Source: Aeromonas lusitana (GTDB taxonomy: Bacteria > Pseudomonadota > Gammaproteobacteria > Enterobacterales > Aeromonadaceae). Taken from it: a DNA stretch of 64,000 nt. The stretch spans positions 1 through 64,000 of the forward strand of contig NZ_PGCP01000041.1 in the NCBI RefSeq assembly GCF_002812985.1, in the 5' to 3' direction. A program made the position numbers and the translations under genes. Shown here one piece after another: positions 6,215-15,722 of this stretch (position 1 is its first letter; every line of letters begins with the position of its first letter). Under the pieces are notes generated by a model that did no database searches, was not told where the DNA came from, and saw nothing but the letters and a program-made list of their open reading frames with translations.

Positions 6215-8791
6215 ATGCACAACACACTGTTTCGAACCGCCCTGCTCGCCGCGGCGCTCGGCGCTTTCAGCCAGGCTGCCAGCGCCGAAGGGGTCATGGT
6301 CCACCTGTTCCAATGGAAGTTCAACGACGTCGCCAACGAGTGCGAGACCGTGCTCGGGCCCAAGGGCTTTGGCGGTGTCCAGATCACCCCGCCGGCCGAA
6401 CACAAGCAGGGCAGCGAGTACTGGTGGACCGTCTACCAGCCGGTCAGCTTCAAGAACTTCAACAGCTTCGGCGGCAGCGAGGCGGAGCTCAAGAGCATGA
6501 TCGCCCGCTGTAACGCCGCCGGGGTCAAGATCTATGCCGATGCCGTCTTCAACCAGCTCGCCTCAGGCTCCGGCAGCGCCACCGGCGGTGGCAGCTACAA
6601 CTCGGGCCAGTTCCAGTATCCCCAGTTCGGCTACAACGACTTCCACCACAGCGGCGACATCACCAACTACGGCGACAGCAACAACGTCTGGAACGGCGCC
6701 CTCTACGGCATGCCGGATCTCAACACCGGCTCCGCCTATGTGCAGGATCAGATAGCCACCTACATGAAGACCCTGCTCGGCTGGGGGGTCGCCGGTTTTC
6801 GCATCGATGCGGCCAAGCACATGGCCCCGAGCGAGGTGAAAGCGATCCTCGACAAGGCGGGCAGCCCCAAGGCTTACCTCGAGGTGATAGGCGCCGGCGG
6901 TGAATCCGCCGACATCCAGCCCAATCGCTACACCTATATCGACCGGGTCACCGACTTCAAGTACGGCACCGACTTGGCCGCCAACTTCAACGGCCAGATC
7001 AAGAACCTCAAGACCCTGGGCGAGAGCTGGGGCCTGCTCCCCTCAGACAAGTCCTTCATCTTCGTGGTCAACCACGATCGCGAGCGCGGTCACGGGGGCG
7101 GCGGCATGCTCACCTTCATGAACGGCGCCCGCTATGAGCTGGCCAACGTCTTTATGATGGCCTGGCCCTATGGCTGGAAGCAGCTGATGTCCGGCTACCG
7201 CTTCGCCGACATGGGCAAGTACGAGACCGATAAAGGAGCGCCGGCCAGCACGCCCTGCTCCGACAGCCAGTGGAACTGCGAGCAGCGCCGCCCGCAAATC
7301 ATGAACATGGCCCTGTTCCACAACCGCACCGAGGGCACGGCGGTCAGCAACTGGTGGGACAACGGCAACAACCAGGTCGCCTTCAGCCGGGGTGACAAGG
7401 GCTTCGTCGCCATCAACAACGAGAGCGGCAGCCTGGTGGCCTCGATCCCGACCGGTCTGCCGGCGGGGGAGTACTGCAACATCCTGGCAGGCAGTGACTA
7501 TTGCAGCGGCGCCTACATAACGGTCGACGCCAGTGGCAAGGCCAGCCTGAACCTGGTGGGCATGAAGGCCGCTGCCATCCTGGCCGGTTGCACCAAGACC
7601 AGCCCCTGCGGCGGCACCACACTGCCGGGCAACAAGTTCAGCAGCCTGAACATTCGCGGCACCCACAACGCCTGGGGCAATACCCCCATGACAGTCGATG
7701 CCAACCGCATCTGGTCCGCCACCGTCACCTTCAGCGGCACCGGTGACGCGACCGGGGCCCAGCGCTTCAAGTTCGACGTCTTTGGCAACTGGACCGAGAA
7801 CTACGGTGACAACGAGGGGGATGGCATCGCCGACAAGGGCAGCAGCAAGGACATCCTGTTCAGCGGCGCCGGCCAGTATCGCGTCGCCCTCAAGGAGAGC
7901 GACCTCAGCTACAGCCTGACGCCACTTGCCAGCAACCAGGCGCCGGTCGCGGCCATCTCGCCCAAGTCCATCAACGCCAAGCTGGGTGAGAGCCTGGTGT
8001 TTGACGCCTCCGCCTCCAGCGACGACGTCGGCGTGACGAGCTACGCCTGGTCCACCGGGGGTAGCGGCAAGACGGAAACTGTGCTGTTCGATACCCTGGG
8101 AACCCGTACCGTGACGGTCACCGTCACCGACGCCGAGGGGCTGACCGCCAGTGCCAGCGCCACCGTGAACGTCACCGACAGCAACGGCGCTTACGCCAGC
8201 GTGCTGCCCACCCTGCACCTGCGCGGCACCCCCAACGGCTGGGGCTCGCTTGCCATGACGCTGGTCGCCGACAACCAGTGGGAAGCACTTGTCAGCTTCG
8301 ACGGTCAGGCCAATCAGCGCTTCAAGTTCGACGTCAAGGGCGACTGGAGCCAGAACTACGGTGACAACAACAAGGATGGGGTGGCCGAGCTCGCCGGCAA
8401 CGATATCCTCACCACCGTCATCGGCCAGTATCGGGTGCGCTTCAACGACCAGACCCTGGCCTACAGCCTGACCCCGATCAGCGTCGGTTATGCGAAGACC
8501 TTCCCCAGCCTGAACCTGCGCGGCACCCCCAACAACTGGGGTTCTACCCCCATGACGCTGGTGGCCGATCACCTGTGGCAGGCCAGCGTCACCTTCACCG
8601 GGGCAGGTGACGCCAGCGGCGCCCAACGCTTCAAGTTCGACGTCAAGGGCGACTGGACCCAGAACTATGGCGACAGCAACAAGGACGGGGTGGCCGAGCA
8701 GACCGGTGCCGACATCACCACCTCAGTGGTCGGTGCCTATCTGGTGCGCTTCAATGACCAGACCCTGGCCTACAGCCTGAGCGCCCAATAA
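6215..8791 (+). CDS. Secreted alpha-amylase with PKD-like domain and three repeat modules
   Basis: 858 residues from ATG 6215 (site AGGGA). A signal peptide ends at QAASA. The GH13 catalytic barrel covers about residues 25-370: DAVFNQ (region I, with Gln replacing the usual His), GFRIDAAKH (nucleophile D198, R196), LEVIGAGGE (acid/base E223) and FVVNHDRER (D288). An amylase C-terminal domain with Cys pairs follows to about 460. Module 1 (about 477-570), a PKD-like domain (about 575-660, QAPVAAISP...TVTVTDAEG), module 2 (666-754) and module 3 (765-858) follow. The modules share an LRGTPNxWG start, RFKFDVKGDW and QNYGDxNxDGVA. They probably bind starch or stabilise the enzyme; that is inference. 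It hydrolyses alpha-1,4-glucans outside the cell. Confidence 0.93.
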   Translation: MHNTLFRTALLAAALGAFSQAASAEGVMVHLFQWKFNDVANECETVLGPKGFGGVQITPPAEHKQGSEYWWTVYQPVSFKNFNSFGGSEAELKSMIARCNAAGVKIYADAVFNQLASGSGSATGGGSYNSGQFQYPQFGYNDFHHSGDITNYGDSNNVWNGALYGMPDLNTGSAYVQDQIATYMKTLLGWGVAGFRIDAAKHMAPSEVKAILDKAGSPKAYLEVIGAGGESADIQPNRYTYIDRVTDFKYGTDLAANFNGQIKNLKTLGESWGLLPSDKSFIFVVNHDRERGHGGGGMLTFMNGARYELANVFMMAWPYGWKQLMSGYRFADMGKYETDKGAPASTPCSDSQWNCEQRRPQIMNMALFHNRTEGTAVSNWWDNGNNQVAFSRGDKGFVAINNESGSLVASIPTGLPAGEYCNILAGSDYCSGAYITVDASGKASLNLVGMKAAAILAGCTKTSPCGGTTLPGNKFSSLNIRGTHNAWGNTPMTVDANRIWSATVTFSGTGDATGAQRFKFDVFGNWTENYGDNEGDGIADKGSSKDILFSGAGQYRVALKESDLSYSLTPLASNQAPVAAISPKSINAKLGESLVFDASASSDDVGVTSYAWSTGGSGKTETVLFDTLGTRTVTVTVTDAEGLTASASATVNVTDSNGAYASVLPTLHLRGTPNGWGSLAMTLVADNQWEALVSFDGQANQRFKFDVKGDWSQNYGDNNKDGVAELAGNDILTTVIGQYRVRFNDQTLAYSLTPISVGYAKTFPSLNLRGTPNNWGSTPMTLVADHLWQASVTFTGAGDASGAQRFKFDVKGDWTQNYGDSNKDGVAEQTGADITTSVVGAYLVRFNDQTLAYSLSAQ
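7643..7924 (+). repeat. Amylase C-terminal module, copy 1
   Basis: First of three coding repeats of about 270-285 bp. It encodes SLNIRGTHNAWG through SYSLTP and is the most diverged copy. It is separated from copies 2 and 3 by the PKD-like segment. Confidence 0.8.
8210..8476 (+). repeat. Amylase C-terminal module, copy 2
   Basis: Encodes TLHLRGTPNGWG through AYSLTP. It is about 15 bp shorter than copies 1 and 3 (it lacks the GTGDATGA-like loop). It is nearly identical to copy 3 at RFKFDVKGDW and VRFNDQTLAYSL. Confidence 0.85.
8507..8788 (+). repeat. Amylase C-terminal module, copy 3
   Basis: Encodes SLNLRGTPNNWG through the C-terminal SAQ. Long identical DNA runs shared with copy 2 point to recent duplication or gene conversion between modules. 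Confidence 0.85.
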
Positions 8792-8806
8792 GCATCGGGG
8801 GATAAG

Positions 8807-8850
8807 GCTCCGGCGGCGGGCCCCCACGTCGCCCACCGCCGGAGCTGATT
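8807..8850 (+). terminator. First terminator after the amylase gene
   Basis: GCTCCGGCGG (8807-8816) pairs perfectly with CCGCCGGAGC (8836-8845) and is followed by TGATTT. Confidence 0.65.
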
Positions 8851-8870
8851 TGGTCCATCATGATAAAACC

Positions 8871-8903
8871 GTGCCACCGGGTTCCCGACCCAGTGGCACT
8901 TTA
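8871..8903 (+). terminator. Second hairpin after the amylase gene
   Basis: GTGCCAC and GTGGCAC (with inner GGGT/ACCC) form a strong stem followed by TTTATG. It acts as back-up terminator or marks the TPR gene's upstream boundary. Confidence 0.55.
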
Positions 8904-9031
8904 TGCCCGCCTTCTCCCTCAGATCCCCCCACCCACCGAACGGCTCATGCGTCGCAGGCGAGCGCCCTTGCCCATTTCCCGCCTGCCAAGTCGCAGGCAT
9001 ACTGGGTCGACACATCCATGCAGGAGCGCAT

Positions 9032-9502
9032 ATGAAACAACTGGAAGCCCTCAAGGCCGAGGGCAGGATTGAAGAGGCTCGTCAGCACGGTCTGCTGCAG
9101 CTGGTGGAGCACCCGCAGCACGCCGAGCTGCACTACGAAGTAGCCGGGTTGCATGACAGCCTGGGGCGCGAGAACCAGGCCATCCCCCTCTACCAGAAGG
9201 CCATTGCGCTGGGATTGAGTGAAGCCTCGCTACGCGGTGCCTGGCTCGGTCTTGGCAGCTCCTATCGCAGCACAGGTCAGTATGCCGAGGCGCTGGCGGC
9301 CTTTGACCAGGCCCTAGCCCGCTTCCCCGATGCCAATGAGTTCAGGGTGTTTCGTGCCATGACCTGCTACAACCTGGGCCACCACAAGGAGGGGATGGAG
9401 CAGCTGCTGGCGGTGCTTGCCGAGACCACGGCGGATCCCGCCCTCGTCACCTACAGGCGTGCCATGGCCCTCTATGCCGAGGATCTGGACCGGCGCTGGT
9501 AA
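9032..9502 (+). CDS. Tetratricopeptide-repeat protein
   Basis: 156 residues with at least two TPR units (for example LHYEVAGLHDSLGRENQAIPLYQKAIAL-type helical pairs around residues 30-60 and SYRSTGQYAEALAAFDQALARFPD around 75-98). No signal peptide, so cytoplasmic. Such small stand-alone TPR proteins mediate protein contacts; the partner is unknown. ATG 9032 is chosen because a CAGGAG site lies just upstream; the open frame extends further without TPR character. Confidence 0.75.
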   Translation: MKQLEALKAEGRIEEARQHGLLQLVEHPQHAELHYEVAGLHDSLGRENQAIPLYQKAIALGLSEASLRGAWLGLGSSYRSTGQYAEALAAFDQALARFPDANEFRVFRAMTCYNLGHHKEGMEQLLAVLAETTADPALVTYRRAMALYAEDLDRRW

Positions 9503-9515
9503 AACCCTAGAAACG

Positions 9516-9544
9516 ACAAAGCCGCTCATGATGAGCGGCTTTGT
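9516..9544. terminator. Palindromic terminator between the TPR gene and tRNA-Ile
   Basis: ACAAAGCCGCTCAT is repeated inverted almost without a gap (14-bp stem). It can serve the convergent TPR gene and tRNA transcripts. Confidence 0.75.
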
Positions 9545-9551
9545 CTGAATT

Positions 9552-9628
9552 TGGTGGCCCCTGCCCGACTTGAACGGGCGACCAATCGATTATGAGTCGA
9601 CTGCTCTAACCAACTGAGCTAAGGGGCC
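9552..9628 (-). tRNA. ileX: tRNA-Ile2 (anticodon CAU, lysidine-modified)
   Basis: 77 nt including an encoded CCA. The acceptor GGCCCCT pairs with AGGGGCC, the D-arm is AGCTCAGTTGGTTAGAGC, the anticodon loop CTCATAA lies at about 9590-9596, and the T-arm is GTTCAAGTC. CAU could mean Met, but the body matches the E. coli ileX type (GGCCCCTTAGCTCAG...GGGGCCACCA), in which C34 becomes lysidine by TilS and reads AUA. E. coli ileX also lies beside rpoD, supporting the call. Confidence 0.92.
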
Positions 9629-9651
9629 GAAATCTTGCTTTTGCGGCGTGG

Positions 9652-9680
9652 ATTATAGGGGATGCGAGATACCTCGTCCA
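9652..9680 (-). promoter_or_regulatory. Promoter of tRNA-Ile2
   Basis: On the minus strand TGGACG, 17 bp, TATAAT, then a GC-rich discriminator (CCACGCCGC) as in stringently controlled stable-RNA promoters. The start would lie about 15 nt before the tRNA. Confidence 0.7.
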
Positions 9681-9777
9681 TAGGCAGATCAACCACTTGC
9701 CGAGTTTTTGTCCAGTCTGGCCGATTAAACTCGCCGCGCTCCCTTGCCAATGCACTCTGCCCCGTCGCGCACAAAAC

Positions 9778-9802
9778 AAAGCCCCGCATGGCGGGGCTTT
9801 TT
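9778..9802 (-). terminator. Terminator of the rpsU-yqeY-dnaG-rpoD operon
   Basis: GCCCCGC, CAT loop, GCGGGGC, then TTTGTTTT on the minus strand, 28 nt after rpoD. Confidence 0.85.
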
Positions 9803-9829
9803 GACAAGGCTTGTCGGCTGCTTTCAGAA

Positions 9830-11686
9830 CTATTCGTCCAGGAAGCTGCGCAGCACTTCCGAGCGGCTCGGATGACGCAGTTTGCGCAAGGCCTTGGCTT
9901 CGATCTGACGAATACGCTCACGGGTAACGTCGAACTGCTTGCCCACTTCCTCTAGGGTGTGGTCAGTGTTCATGTCGATACCGAAACGCATGCGCAGCAC
10001 CTTGGCTTCACGGGCGGTCAGGCCGGCCAGCACTTCGCGGGTCGCGTTGCGCAGGCTCTCGCTGGTGGCCGCATCCGCCGGCAAGGCGAGCGTGGTATCT
10101 TCGATGAAGTCGCCCAAGTGGGAATCTTCATCATCACCGATAGGCGTCTCCATGGAGATGGGCTCTTTGGCGATCTTCAATACCTTGCGGATCTTGTCTT
10201 CCGGCATGCCCATGCGCATCGCCAGCTCTTCCGGGTTCGGTTCACGACCCATCTCCTGCAGCATCTGACGGGAGATACGGTTGAGCTTGTTGATGGTCTC
10301 GATCATGTGCACCGGGATACGGATGGTACGGGCCTGATCCGCGATGGAGCGGGTAATGGCCTGACGGATCCACCAGGTGGCATAGGTCGAGAACTTGTAG
10401 CCACGACGGTATTCAAACTTGTCCACCGCCTTCATCAGACCTATGTTTCCCTCCTGGATCAGATCCAGGAATTGCAGACCACGGTTGGTGTATTTCTTGG
10501 CGATGGAGATAACCAGACGCAAGTTCGCCTCGACCATCTCTTTCTTAGCACGGCGGGCCTTGGCCTCACCAATGCTCATGCGACGGTTGATGTCCTTGAT
10601 CTGGGCGATGGAGAGACCCGTCTCTTCTTCGATCTGTTGCAGCTTGCCGATGGCACGCAGCACGTCTTCGTCCATCTCCAGCAGGCGGGGAGACCACGCC
10701 TTGCCGGCCTGCTTCTGGTATTCGAACCAGGCAGTCTCGCACTCGTTGTTGGTGAAGGCCGCGACGAAGGTTTTCTTCGGCATCTTGGCCTGCTCAACGC
10801 AGAGCTTCATGATGATGCGTTCCTGCACGCGAACCCGCTCCATCATCTCGCGCATGTTGTTGACCAGGCGATCGAACTGCTTGGGCATCAGGCGGAATTG
10901 ACGGAACACATCGGCCAGCTGGGCGATAGCGGCCTGGGTCTCATCGTGGGCGCGACCATTCTTCTGAATGGAGAGACGGGTGACTTCGTACTGGGCACGC
11001 AGTTCACCGAACTTCTCACGGGCGACTTCGGGATCCGGACCACCGTCCCCTTCATCGTCGGCGTCGTCGCCGTCCCCGTCTTCATCTTCGTCTTCTTCTT
11101 CGTCTTCGTCAGCCAGATCGTCTTCGCTGAGCTCGGAACCGATATGGGTGGCGGTCGGCGCCACGTCATCCGCTTCGTTCGGATCGATAAAGCCGGAGAT
11201 GATGTCAGACAGACGCAGCTGCTCGGCTTCGTACTTGTCGTACTGTTCGAGCAGGTAAGTGATGGCTTCAGGGTACTCGGCAACGGAGCTTTGTACCTGG
11301 TTGATACCGTCTTCGATCCGCTTGGCGATGTCGATTTCGCCTTCACGGGTCAGCAGTTCGACGGTACCCATTTCCCGCATGTACATGCGGACGGGATCGG
11401 TCGTGCGACCAATCTCAGATTCAACAGATGCCAGAGCCTGGGCCGCTGCTTCGGCAGCGTCCTCATCGGCGGTACCACCTTCAGCCATGATCAGGTCATC
11501 GGCATCCGGGGCGTTTTCCACTACCTGGATACCCATATCGTTGATCATCTGGATGATGTCTTCGATCTGGTCAGAGTCGACGATGTCTTGCGGGAGGTGA
11601 TCGTTCACCTCGGCATAGGTCAGGTAGCCCTGTTCTTTACCTTTGGCAACGAGGAGTTTAAGCTGAGACTGCGGGGTTTGCTCCAT
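9830..11686 (-). CDS. rpoD: RNA polymerase primary sigma factor 70
   Basis: 618 residues (E. coli 613), nearly identical over regions 1.1, 1.2, 2, 3 and 4. Seen: [32 protein letters not shown]-type N-terminus, the acidic non-conserved region near residues 185-215 ([14 protein letters not shown]), region 2 core [21 protein letters not shown], and region 4 [29 protein letters not shown] 11686 matches the E. coli start; another in-frame ATG lies at 11695. It is last gene of the macromolecular-synthesis operon and probably also has its own promoter. Confidence 0.98.
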   Translation of the reverse strand: MEQTPQSQLKLLVAKGKEQGYLTYAEVNDHLPQDIVDSDQIEDIIQMINDMGIQVVENAPDADDLIMAEGGTADEDAAEAAAQALASVESEIGRTTDPVRMYMREMGTVELLTREGEIDIAKRIEDGINQVQSSVAEYPEAITYLLEQYDKYEAEQLRLSDIISGFIDPNEADDVAPTATHIGSELSEDDLADEDEEEDEDEDGDGDDADDEGDGGPDPEVAREKFGELRAQYEVTRLSIQKNGRAHDETQAAIAQLADVFRQFRLMPKQFDRLVNNMREMMERVRVQERIIMKLCVEQAKMPKKTFVAAFTNNECETAWFEYQKQAGKAWSPRLLEMDEDVLRAIGKLQQIEEETGLSIAQIKDINRRMSIGEAKARRAKKEMVEANLRLVISIAKKYTNRGLQFLDLIQEGNIGLMKAVDKFEYRRGYKFSTYATWWIRQAITRSIADQARTIRIPVHMIETINKLNRISRQMLQEMGREPNPEELAMRMGMPEDKIRKVLKIAKEPISMETPIGDDEDSHLGDFIEDTTLALPADAATSESLRNATREVLAGLTAREAKVLRMRFGIDMNTDHTLEEVGKQFDVTRERIRQIEAKALRKLRHPSRSEVLRSFLDE

Positions 11687-11764
11687 AGAACTCATCCGGT
11701 TGGTGTTGCTAGGTTGCGCGTACAGTGCGCTGCTGCGCAAATAGCCAATTCTAATAGAAAACCG

Positions 11765-11783
11765 CCAGACATGCTATGTCTGG
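11765..11783. promoter_or_regulatory. Perfect inverted repeat upstream of rpoD
   Basis: CCAGACAT, GCT, ATGTCTGG. On the rpoD strand it is followed by CGGTTTTC, then TAGAAT (11753-11748), a good -10. It could be an attenuator for dnaG read-through or an operator overlapping an rpoD promoter. Confidence 0.45.
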
Positions 11784-11921
11784 TTGCGGCGTCGGTCATG
11801 AGAAACCCCTGCCCGCAGTATTGTCGGGGCCAGGCGGTTATGAAATTTTTGCTTTTCATCCCGTCGATTCGGGCAACGGTATTTATATTGGGACTAATCA
11901 CTCAAATATCAAGCCCCACTC

Positions 11922-13697
11922 TCATTTCTTTTCTCCAATCTGCACCTCTCTGATCAACATCATCAGCTCCTGCGTCTCCTCAGAGCTTAGCCCTTCCTGT
12001 GCCACCTTGGCCTGCAGCTCTTCGATCCGCTGCTTCAGGAACTGGTTGATGAAGCCGACGAAGGTGTCCTGCAATTCCCCCAGGATATCCGGCTCCTGAT
12101 CGAGTTTGATCTCTTCAAACAGGTCGTGCATCGCCAGCTGGGCGAGGATTTCCCCTTCCTTGGTGCCCCGCCAATGCTCCAGCAATATGCCGGTGGTGAC
12201 ATTGGGCTGGGACAGGATCTGCTGATGCAGCTGTAGCAGGAACTGGATGCCCTGTACCCGCAGTCCGGCGAGCTCCGGCATGGGAGGCAGCTCGGCGGTC
12301 ACCGCCGGGTATTGCAGCATCAACGCCAGGGCGCGGCGGACCGGTGTCAGCTTGGCCGCCTTGGGCTTGCTGAGTTCCGCCTTCGGCTGGCTGCCACGGG
12401 CAAACAGATCGGCGATGCGCTGCTTGTTCTCCCCCCAGCGCATCATGCTGGAGAGCCGGGTGATCAGACCCTCCCGGGTGAAGCCTTCCGGCACCCGGCG
12501 GATCAGCTCGGCCGCCTTGTTGGCTACCTCGAACTTGCCCGCCTCACCGGAGAGCGCTGCATCGCGCCCCAGACGCTCGAACATGAAGTCGGCGAAGGGT
12601 TGCGCCTCGTCCAGCAGAGCCTCGAATCCGTCTTTGCCGATCTGGCGCACCAGGGAGTCAGGATCCTCACCATCCGGCAGGAACACGAACTTGAGCTCAC
12701 GCCCATCCTGCAGATGAGAGAGGGCATTGTCCAACGCGCGCCAGGCCGCCTCACGACCAGCGTTGTCGCCGTCATAGCAGCAGACCACCTCGGCCGTGGT
12801 GCGAAACAGGGTGTGGATATGGTCGCCCGTTGTCGCCGTGCCCAGCGCAGCCACCGCGTAGTCGATGTCGTACTGACCGAGGGCCACCACGTCCATATAG
12901 CCTTCCACCACCAGGATCCGGCGGGGATCCTTGTGCGCCTGCTTCACCTCATAGAGGCCAAACAGCTCTCGTCCCTTGTGGAAGATGGGGGTTTCCGGCG
13001 AGTTCAGGTATTTGGGCGTACCGTCCCCCAGCACCCGGCCACCGAAGCCGATGACCCGGCCGCGCTTGTCCCGGATGGGAAACATGATGCGATCGCGAAA
13101 GCGATCATAGCTGCCGGGGCCGCTGTCGCGGGGGATCAGCATGCCACCCGAGATGAGCAGCTGCTCGTGCTCCCGGCTGGTGCCAAAGCGTCGCCTGACC
13201 TGATCCCAGTCACCTGGGGCATAGCCGATGTTGAAGCGCTTGACCACTTCTCCGGTCAGGCCGCGCCCCTTCAGGTAGTCCACCGCCTGGGGAGCGCCCT
13301 TGAGGTTGCTCTCGTAGAAGCGGGCAATCTGGCTCATCAGATCGAACAGATCCTTGCTGACGGCAGGCTGCGCCTTGCCGCTGCCGCCTAGGCTCTGCTC
13401 ACGGGGCACCTGCATGCCCTGCAGGTTGGCAAGCTCTTCGATGGCATCGGGGAATTCGAGTCCGTCATACTCCATGACAAAGCCGATGGCGTTGCCGTGG
13501 GCGCCACAGCCGAAGCAATGGTAGAACTGCTTCTCCTGGCTGACGGTGAAAGAGGGGCTTTTTTCGTTATGAAAGGGGCAGCAGGCCTGATAGTTCTTGC
13601 CGGCCTTCTTCAGACGCACTCGTGAGTCGATCAGCTCGACTATGTCTGTGCGTACGAGCAGATCATCGATAAAGGATTGTGGGATCCTGCCTGCCAT
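11922..13697 (-). CDS. dnaG: DNA primase
   Basis: 591 residues. The N-terminal zinc-binding CHC2 domain uses C40, H43, C61 and C64 (CCPFHNEK...FYHCFGCG). The RNA-polymerase core and Toprim domain cover about 110-370 (VEGYMDVVALGQYDIDYAVA; acidic CYDGDNAGREA), and the DnaB-binding helical domain covers the last 150 residues. It makes RNA primers for lagging-strand synthesis. It sits between yqeY and rpoD; an upstream terminator limits read-through, keeping primase scarce, as known for E. coli. Confidence 0.97.
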   Translation of the reverse strand: MAGRIPQSFIDDLLVRTDIVELIDSRVRLKKAGKNYQACCPFHNEKSPSFTVSQEKQFYHCFGCGAHGNAIGFVMEYDGLEFPDAIEELANLQGMQVPREQSLGGSGKAQPAVSKDLFDLMSQIARFYESNLKGAPQAVDYLKGRGLTGEVVKRFNIGYAPGDWDQVRRRFGTSREHEQLLISGGMLIPRDSGPGSYDRFRDRIMFPIRDKRGRVIGFGGRVLGDGTPKYLNSPETPIFHKGRELFGLYEVKQAHKDPRRILVVEGYMDVVALGQYDIDYAVAALGTATTGDHIHTLFRTTAEVVCCYDGDNAGREAAWRALDNALSHLQDGRELKFVFLPDGEDPDSLVRQIGKDGFEALLDEAQPFADFMFERLGRDAALSGEAGKFEVANKAAELIRRVPEGFTREGLITRLSSMMRWGENKQRIADLFARGSQPKAELSKPKAAKLTPVRRALALMLQYPAVTAELPPMPELAGLRVQGIQFLLQLHQQILSQPNVTTGILLEHWRGTKEGEILAQLAMHDLFEEIKLDQEPDILGELQDTFVGFINQFLKQRIEELQAKVAQEGLSSEETQELMMLIREVQIGEKK

Positions 13698-13723
13698 AAC
13701 CGTCCTGTTTCATTACTCTGAAA

Positions 13724-13760
13724 AATAAAAAAGCCGCGCATTCACAGGGAAGCACGGCTT
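13724..13760 (-). terminator. Attenuating terminator between yqeY and dnaG
   Basis: On the minus strand AAGCCGTGC, 12-nt loop, GCGCGGCTT (one mismatch), then TTTTTTATTTTT. Its position corresponds to the partial terminator that throttles dnaG expression in E. coli. Confidence 0.8.
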
Positions 13761-13786
13761 CTTTCGACTAACAAGAGAAATGCCTG

Positions 13787-14230
13787 TTACGCCAAGCGGG
13801 TTTTCACCTGCGCACTGACGGCGCCGACATCGGCACGCCCCTGAATTTTCGGCTTCAAGACAGCCATGACCTTACCCATATCCGCCATGACGGCAGCCCC
13901 ACTCTCGGTGATGGCTTGCTCGATCAAGCTGGCAATTTCGTCTGCGGTCAGCTGTTGCGGCAGGAATTCCTGCAGCACCAGGATCTCGGCGGACTCTTTG
14001 TCGGCAAGATCCTGACGACCGGCAGCTTCAAATTGGCTGATGGAATCACGGCGCTGTTTGACCATCTTGGTCACGACAGCGAGGATCTCCTCATCATTGA
14101 GCTCGACACGGGTATCGATTTCACGCTGTTTGATTTCTGCCATCAACAAACGGATCGTCCCCAGTCTGGCCTTATCTTTGGCCAGCATGGCGAGTTTTTG
14201 TTGATCCTTGAGTTGATCCTTCAGAGACAC
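13787..14230 (-). CDS. yqeY: GatB/YqeY domain-containing protein
   Basis: 147 residues, single YqeY domain: N-terminal LKDQQKLAMLAKDKARLGTIRLLMAEIKQREID and C-terminal MGKVMAVLKPKIQGRADVGAVSAQVKTRL, resembling the tail of the amidotransferase subunit GatB. It may act on tRNA or aminoacyl-tRNA; the function is unproven. It lies in the rpsU-dnaG operon, 15 nt after rpsU, as in Vibrio and Shewanella. Confidence 0.92.
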   Translation of the reverse strand: MSLKDQLKDQQKLAMLAKDKARLGTIRLLMAEIKQREIDTRVELNDEEILAVVTKMVKQRRDSISQFEAAGRQDLADKESAEILVLQEFLPQQLTADEIASLIEQAITESGAAVMADMGKVMAVLKPKIQGRADVGAVSAQVKTRLA

Positions 14231-14245
14231 GGCATGATCCCCCGA

Positions 14246-14473
<228 letters not shown>

Positions 14474-14531
14474 TCAGTGATATTTGGTTAGCTGACCTTC
14501 AATCGATCAGCATGTCTTAAAATGGTGCGAA

Positions 14532-14561
14532 ATTATACTCTGGACAGGGAATGAAAGTAAA
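14532..14561 (-). promoter_or_regulatory. Sigma-70 promoter of the rpsU operon
   Basis: Minus strand TTTACT, 18 bp, TATAAT, in the 180-bp gap shared with tsaD. The start point falls about 60 nt before rpsU. Confidence 0.7.
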
Positions 14562-14640
14562 CCCGCAGAGATCGCTCTGGTTTAAAAAACCCGCGAAGGT
14601 TACCATAGCCGTCTCATTTTAGCAGTGAAATTTTTTAGCA

Positions 14641-15654
14641 ATGCGTGTATTGGGCATAGAGACATCCTGTGACGAAACCGGGATCGCGATCTTCGACGAT
14701 CAAAAAGGGATCCTTTCCCATCAGTTATACAGCCAGGTCAAGCTGCATGCGGACTACGGCGGCGTGGTTCCCGAGCTCGCCAGCCGGGATCATGTGCGCA
14801 AGACGATCCCCTTGATCCAGGCCGCCTTGAAGGAGGCTGGCCTCGGCAAGGATGACATCGACGGCATCGCCTATACCGCAGGTCCGGGCCTGGTTGGCGC
14901 CATCCTGGTGGGAGCCACCATAGGCCGCTCCCTCGCCATGGCCTGGAACAAACCGGCGGTGGCCGTGCACCACATGGAGGGTCACCTGCTGGCGCCCATG
15001 CTGGAAGAGCGGGCCCCCGAGTTTCCCTTCGTGGCGCTGCTGGTCTCCGGTGGCCACTCCATGCTGGTGCGAGTCGACAGCATCGGCAGCTACCAGCTAC
15101 TGGGGGAATCCATCGATGACGCCGCTGGCGAGGCCTTCGACAAGACCGCCAAGCTGATGGGTCTGGACTATCCGGGCGGCCCCCTGCTCTCCCGCCTGGC
15201 GGAGAAGGGCGCCACGGGGCGTTTCACCTTCCCCCGTCCCATGACAGACAGGCCCGGCCTCGACATGAGCTTCTCCGGTCTCAAGACCTTCGCCGCCAAT
15301 ACCATAGCCGCCAATGGTGACGACGAGCAGACCCGCGCCGACATCGCCCGCGCCTTCGAGGATGCGGTGGTCGATACGCTGGCCATCAAGTGCCGCCGCG
15401 CCTTGAAGGAGACCGGTCTCAAGCGCCTGGTGGTGGCGGGCGGCGTCAGTGCCAACCGTCACCTGCGCGCCCAGCTGGCCGAGCTGATGGAGAGCCTGCA
15501 CGGCGAGGTGTTCTATCCGCGCACCGAATATTGCACCGACAATGGCGCCATGATTGCCTATGCCGGCATGCAGCGCCTGAAGGCCGGGGTATTCGAACCC
15601 CTGGTGGTCAAGGCGGTACCGCGCTGGCCGCTGGACACCCTGGATCCGGTCTGA
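14641..15654 (+). CDS. tsaD: tRNA N6-threonylcarbamoyladenosine transferase TsaD
   Basis: 337 residues of the Kae1/Gcp/YgjD family: [20 protein letters not shown] start, iron ligands in HMEGH (H111 and H115), [37 protein letters not shown] and the ligand Asp in [12 protein letters not shown]. With TsaB and TsaE it transfers the threonylcarbamoyl group to A37 of ANN-decoding tRNAs. Divergent from rpsU as in E. coli. The start matches E. coli although the ribosome-binding site is weak. Confidence 0.97.
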   Translation: MRVLGIETSCDETGIAIFDDQKGILSHQLYSQVKLHADYGGVVPELASRDHVRKTIPLIQAALKEAGLGKDDIDGIAYTAGPGLVGAILVGATIGRSLAMAWNKPAVAVHHMEGHLLAPMLEERAPEFPFVALLVSGGHSMLVRVDSIGSYQLLGESIDDAAGEAFDKTAKLMGLDYPGGPLLSRLAEKGATGRFTFPRPMTDRPGLDMSFSGLKTFAANTIAANGDDEQTRADIARAFEDAVVDTLAIKCRRALKETGLKRLVVAGGVSANRHLRAQLAELMESLHGEVFYPRTEYCTDNGAMIAYAGMQRLKAGVFEPLVVKAVPRWPLDTLDPV

Positions 15655-15680
15655 TCCACAGGATCCATTGCAATATAAAA

Positions 15681-15703
15681 AAGGGGCCACTGGCCCCTTT
15701 TTG
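15681..15703. terminator. Bidirectional terminator between tsaD and rpoS
   Basis: GGGGCCA, C, TGGCCCC with a T-run on the plus strand and a matching A-run on the left. It ends both convergent transcripts. Confidence 0.88.
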
Positions 15704-15722
15704 TTGTTTCTGACTGCTTGAA

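Noticed and set aside
9959-11953. 664-codon open frame antisense to rpoD
   Set aside because: Overlaps the whole of a near-identical sigma 70; translation has no domain features.
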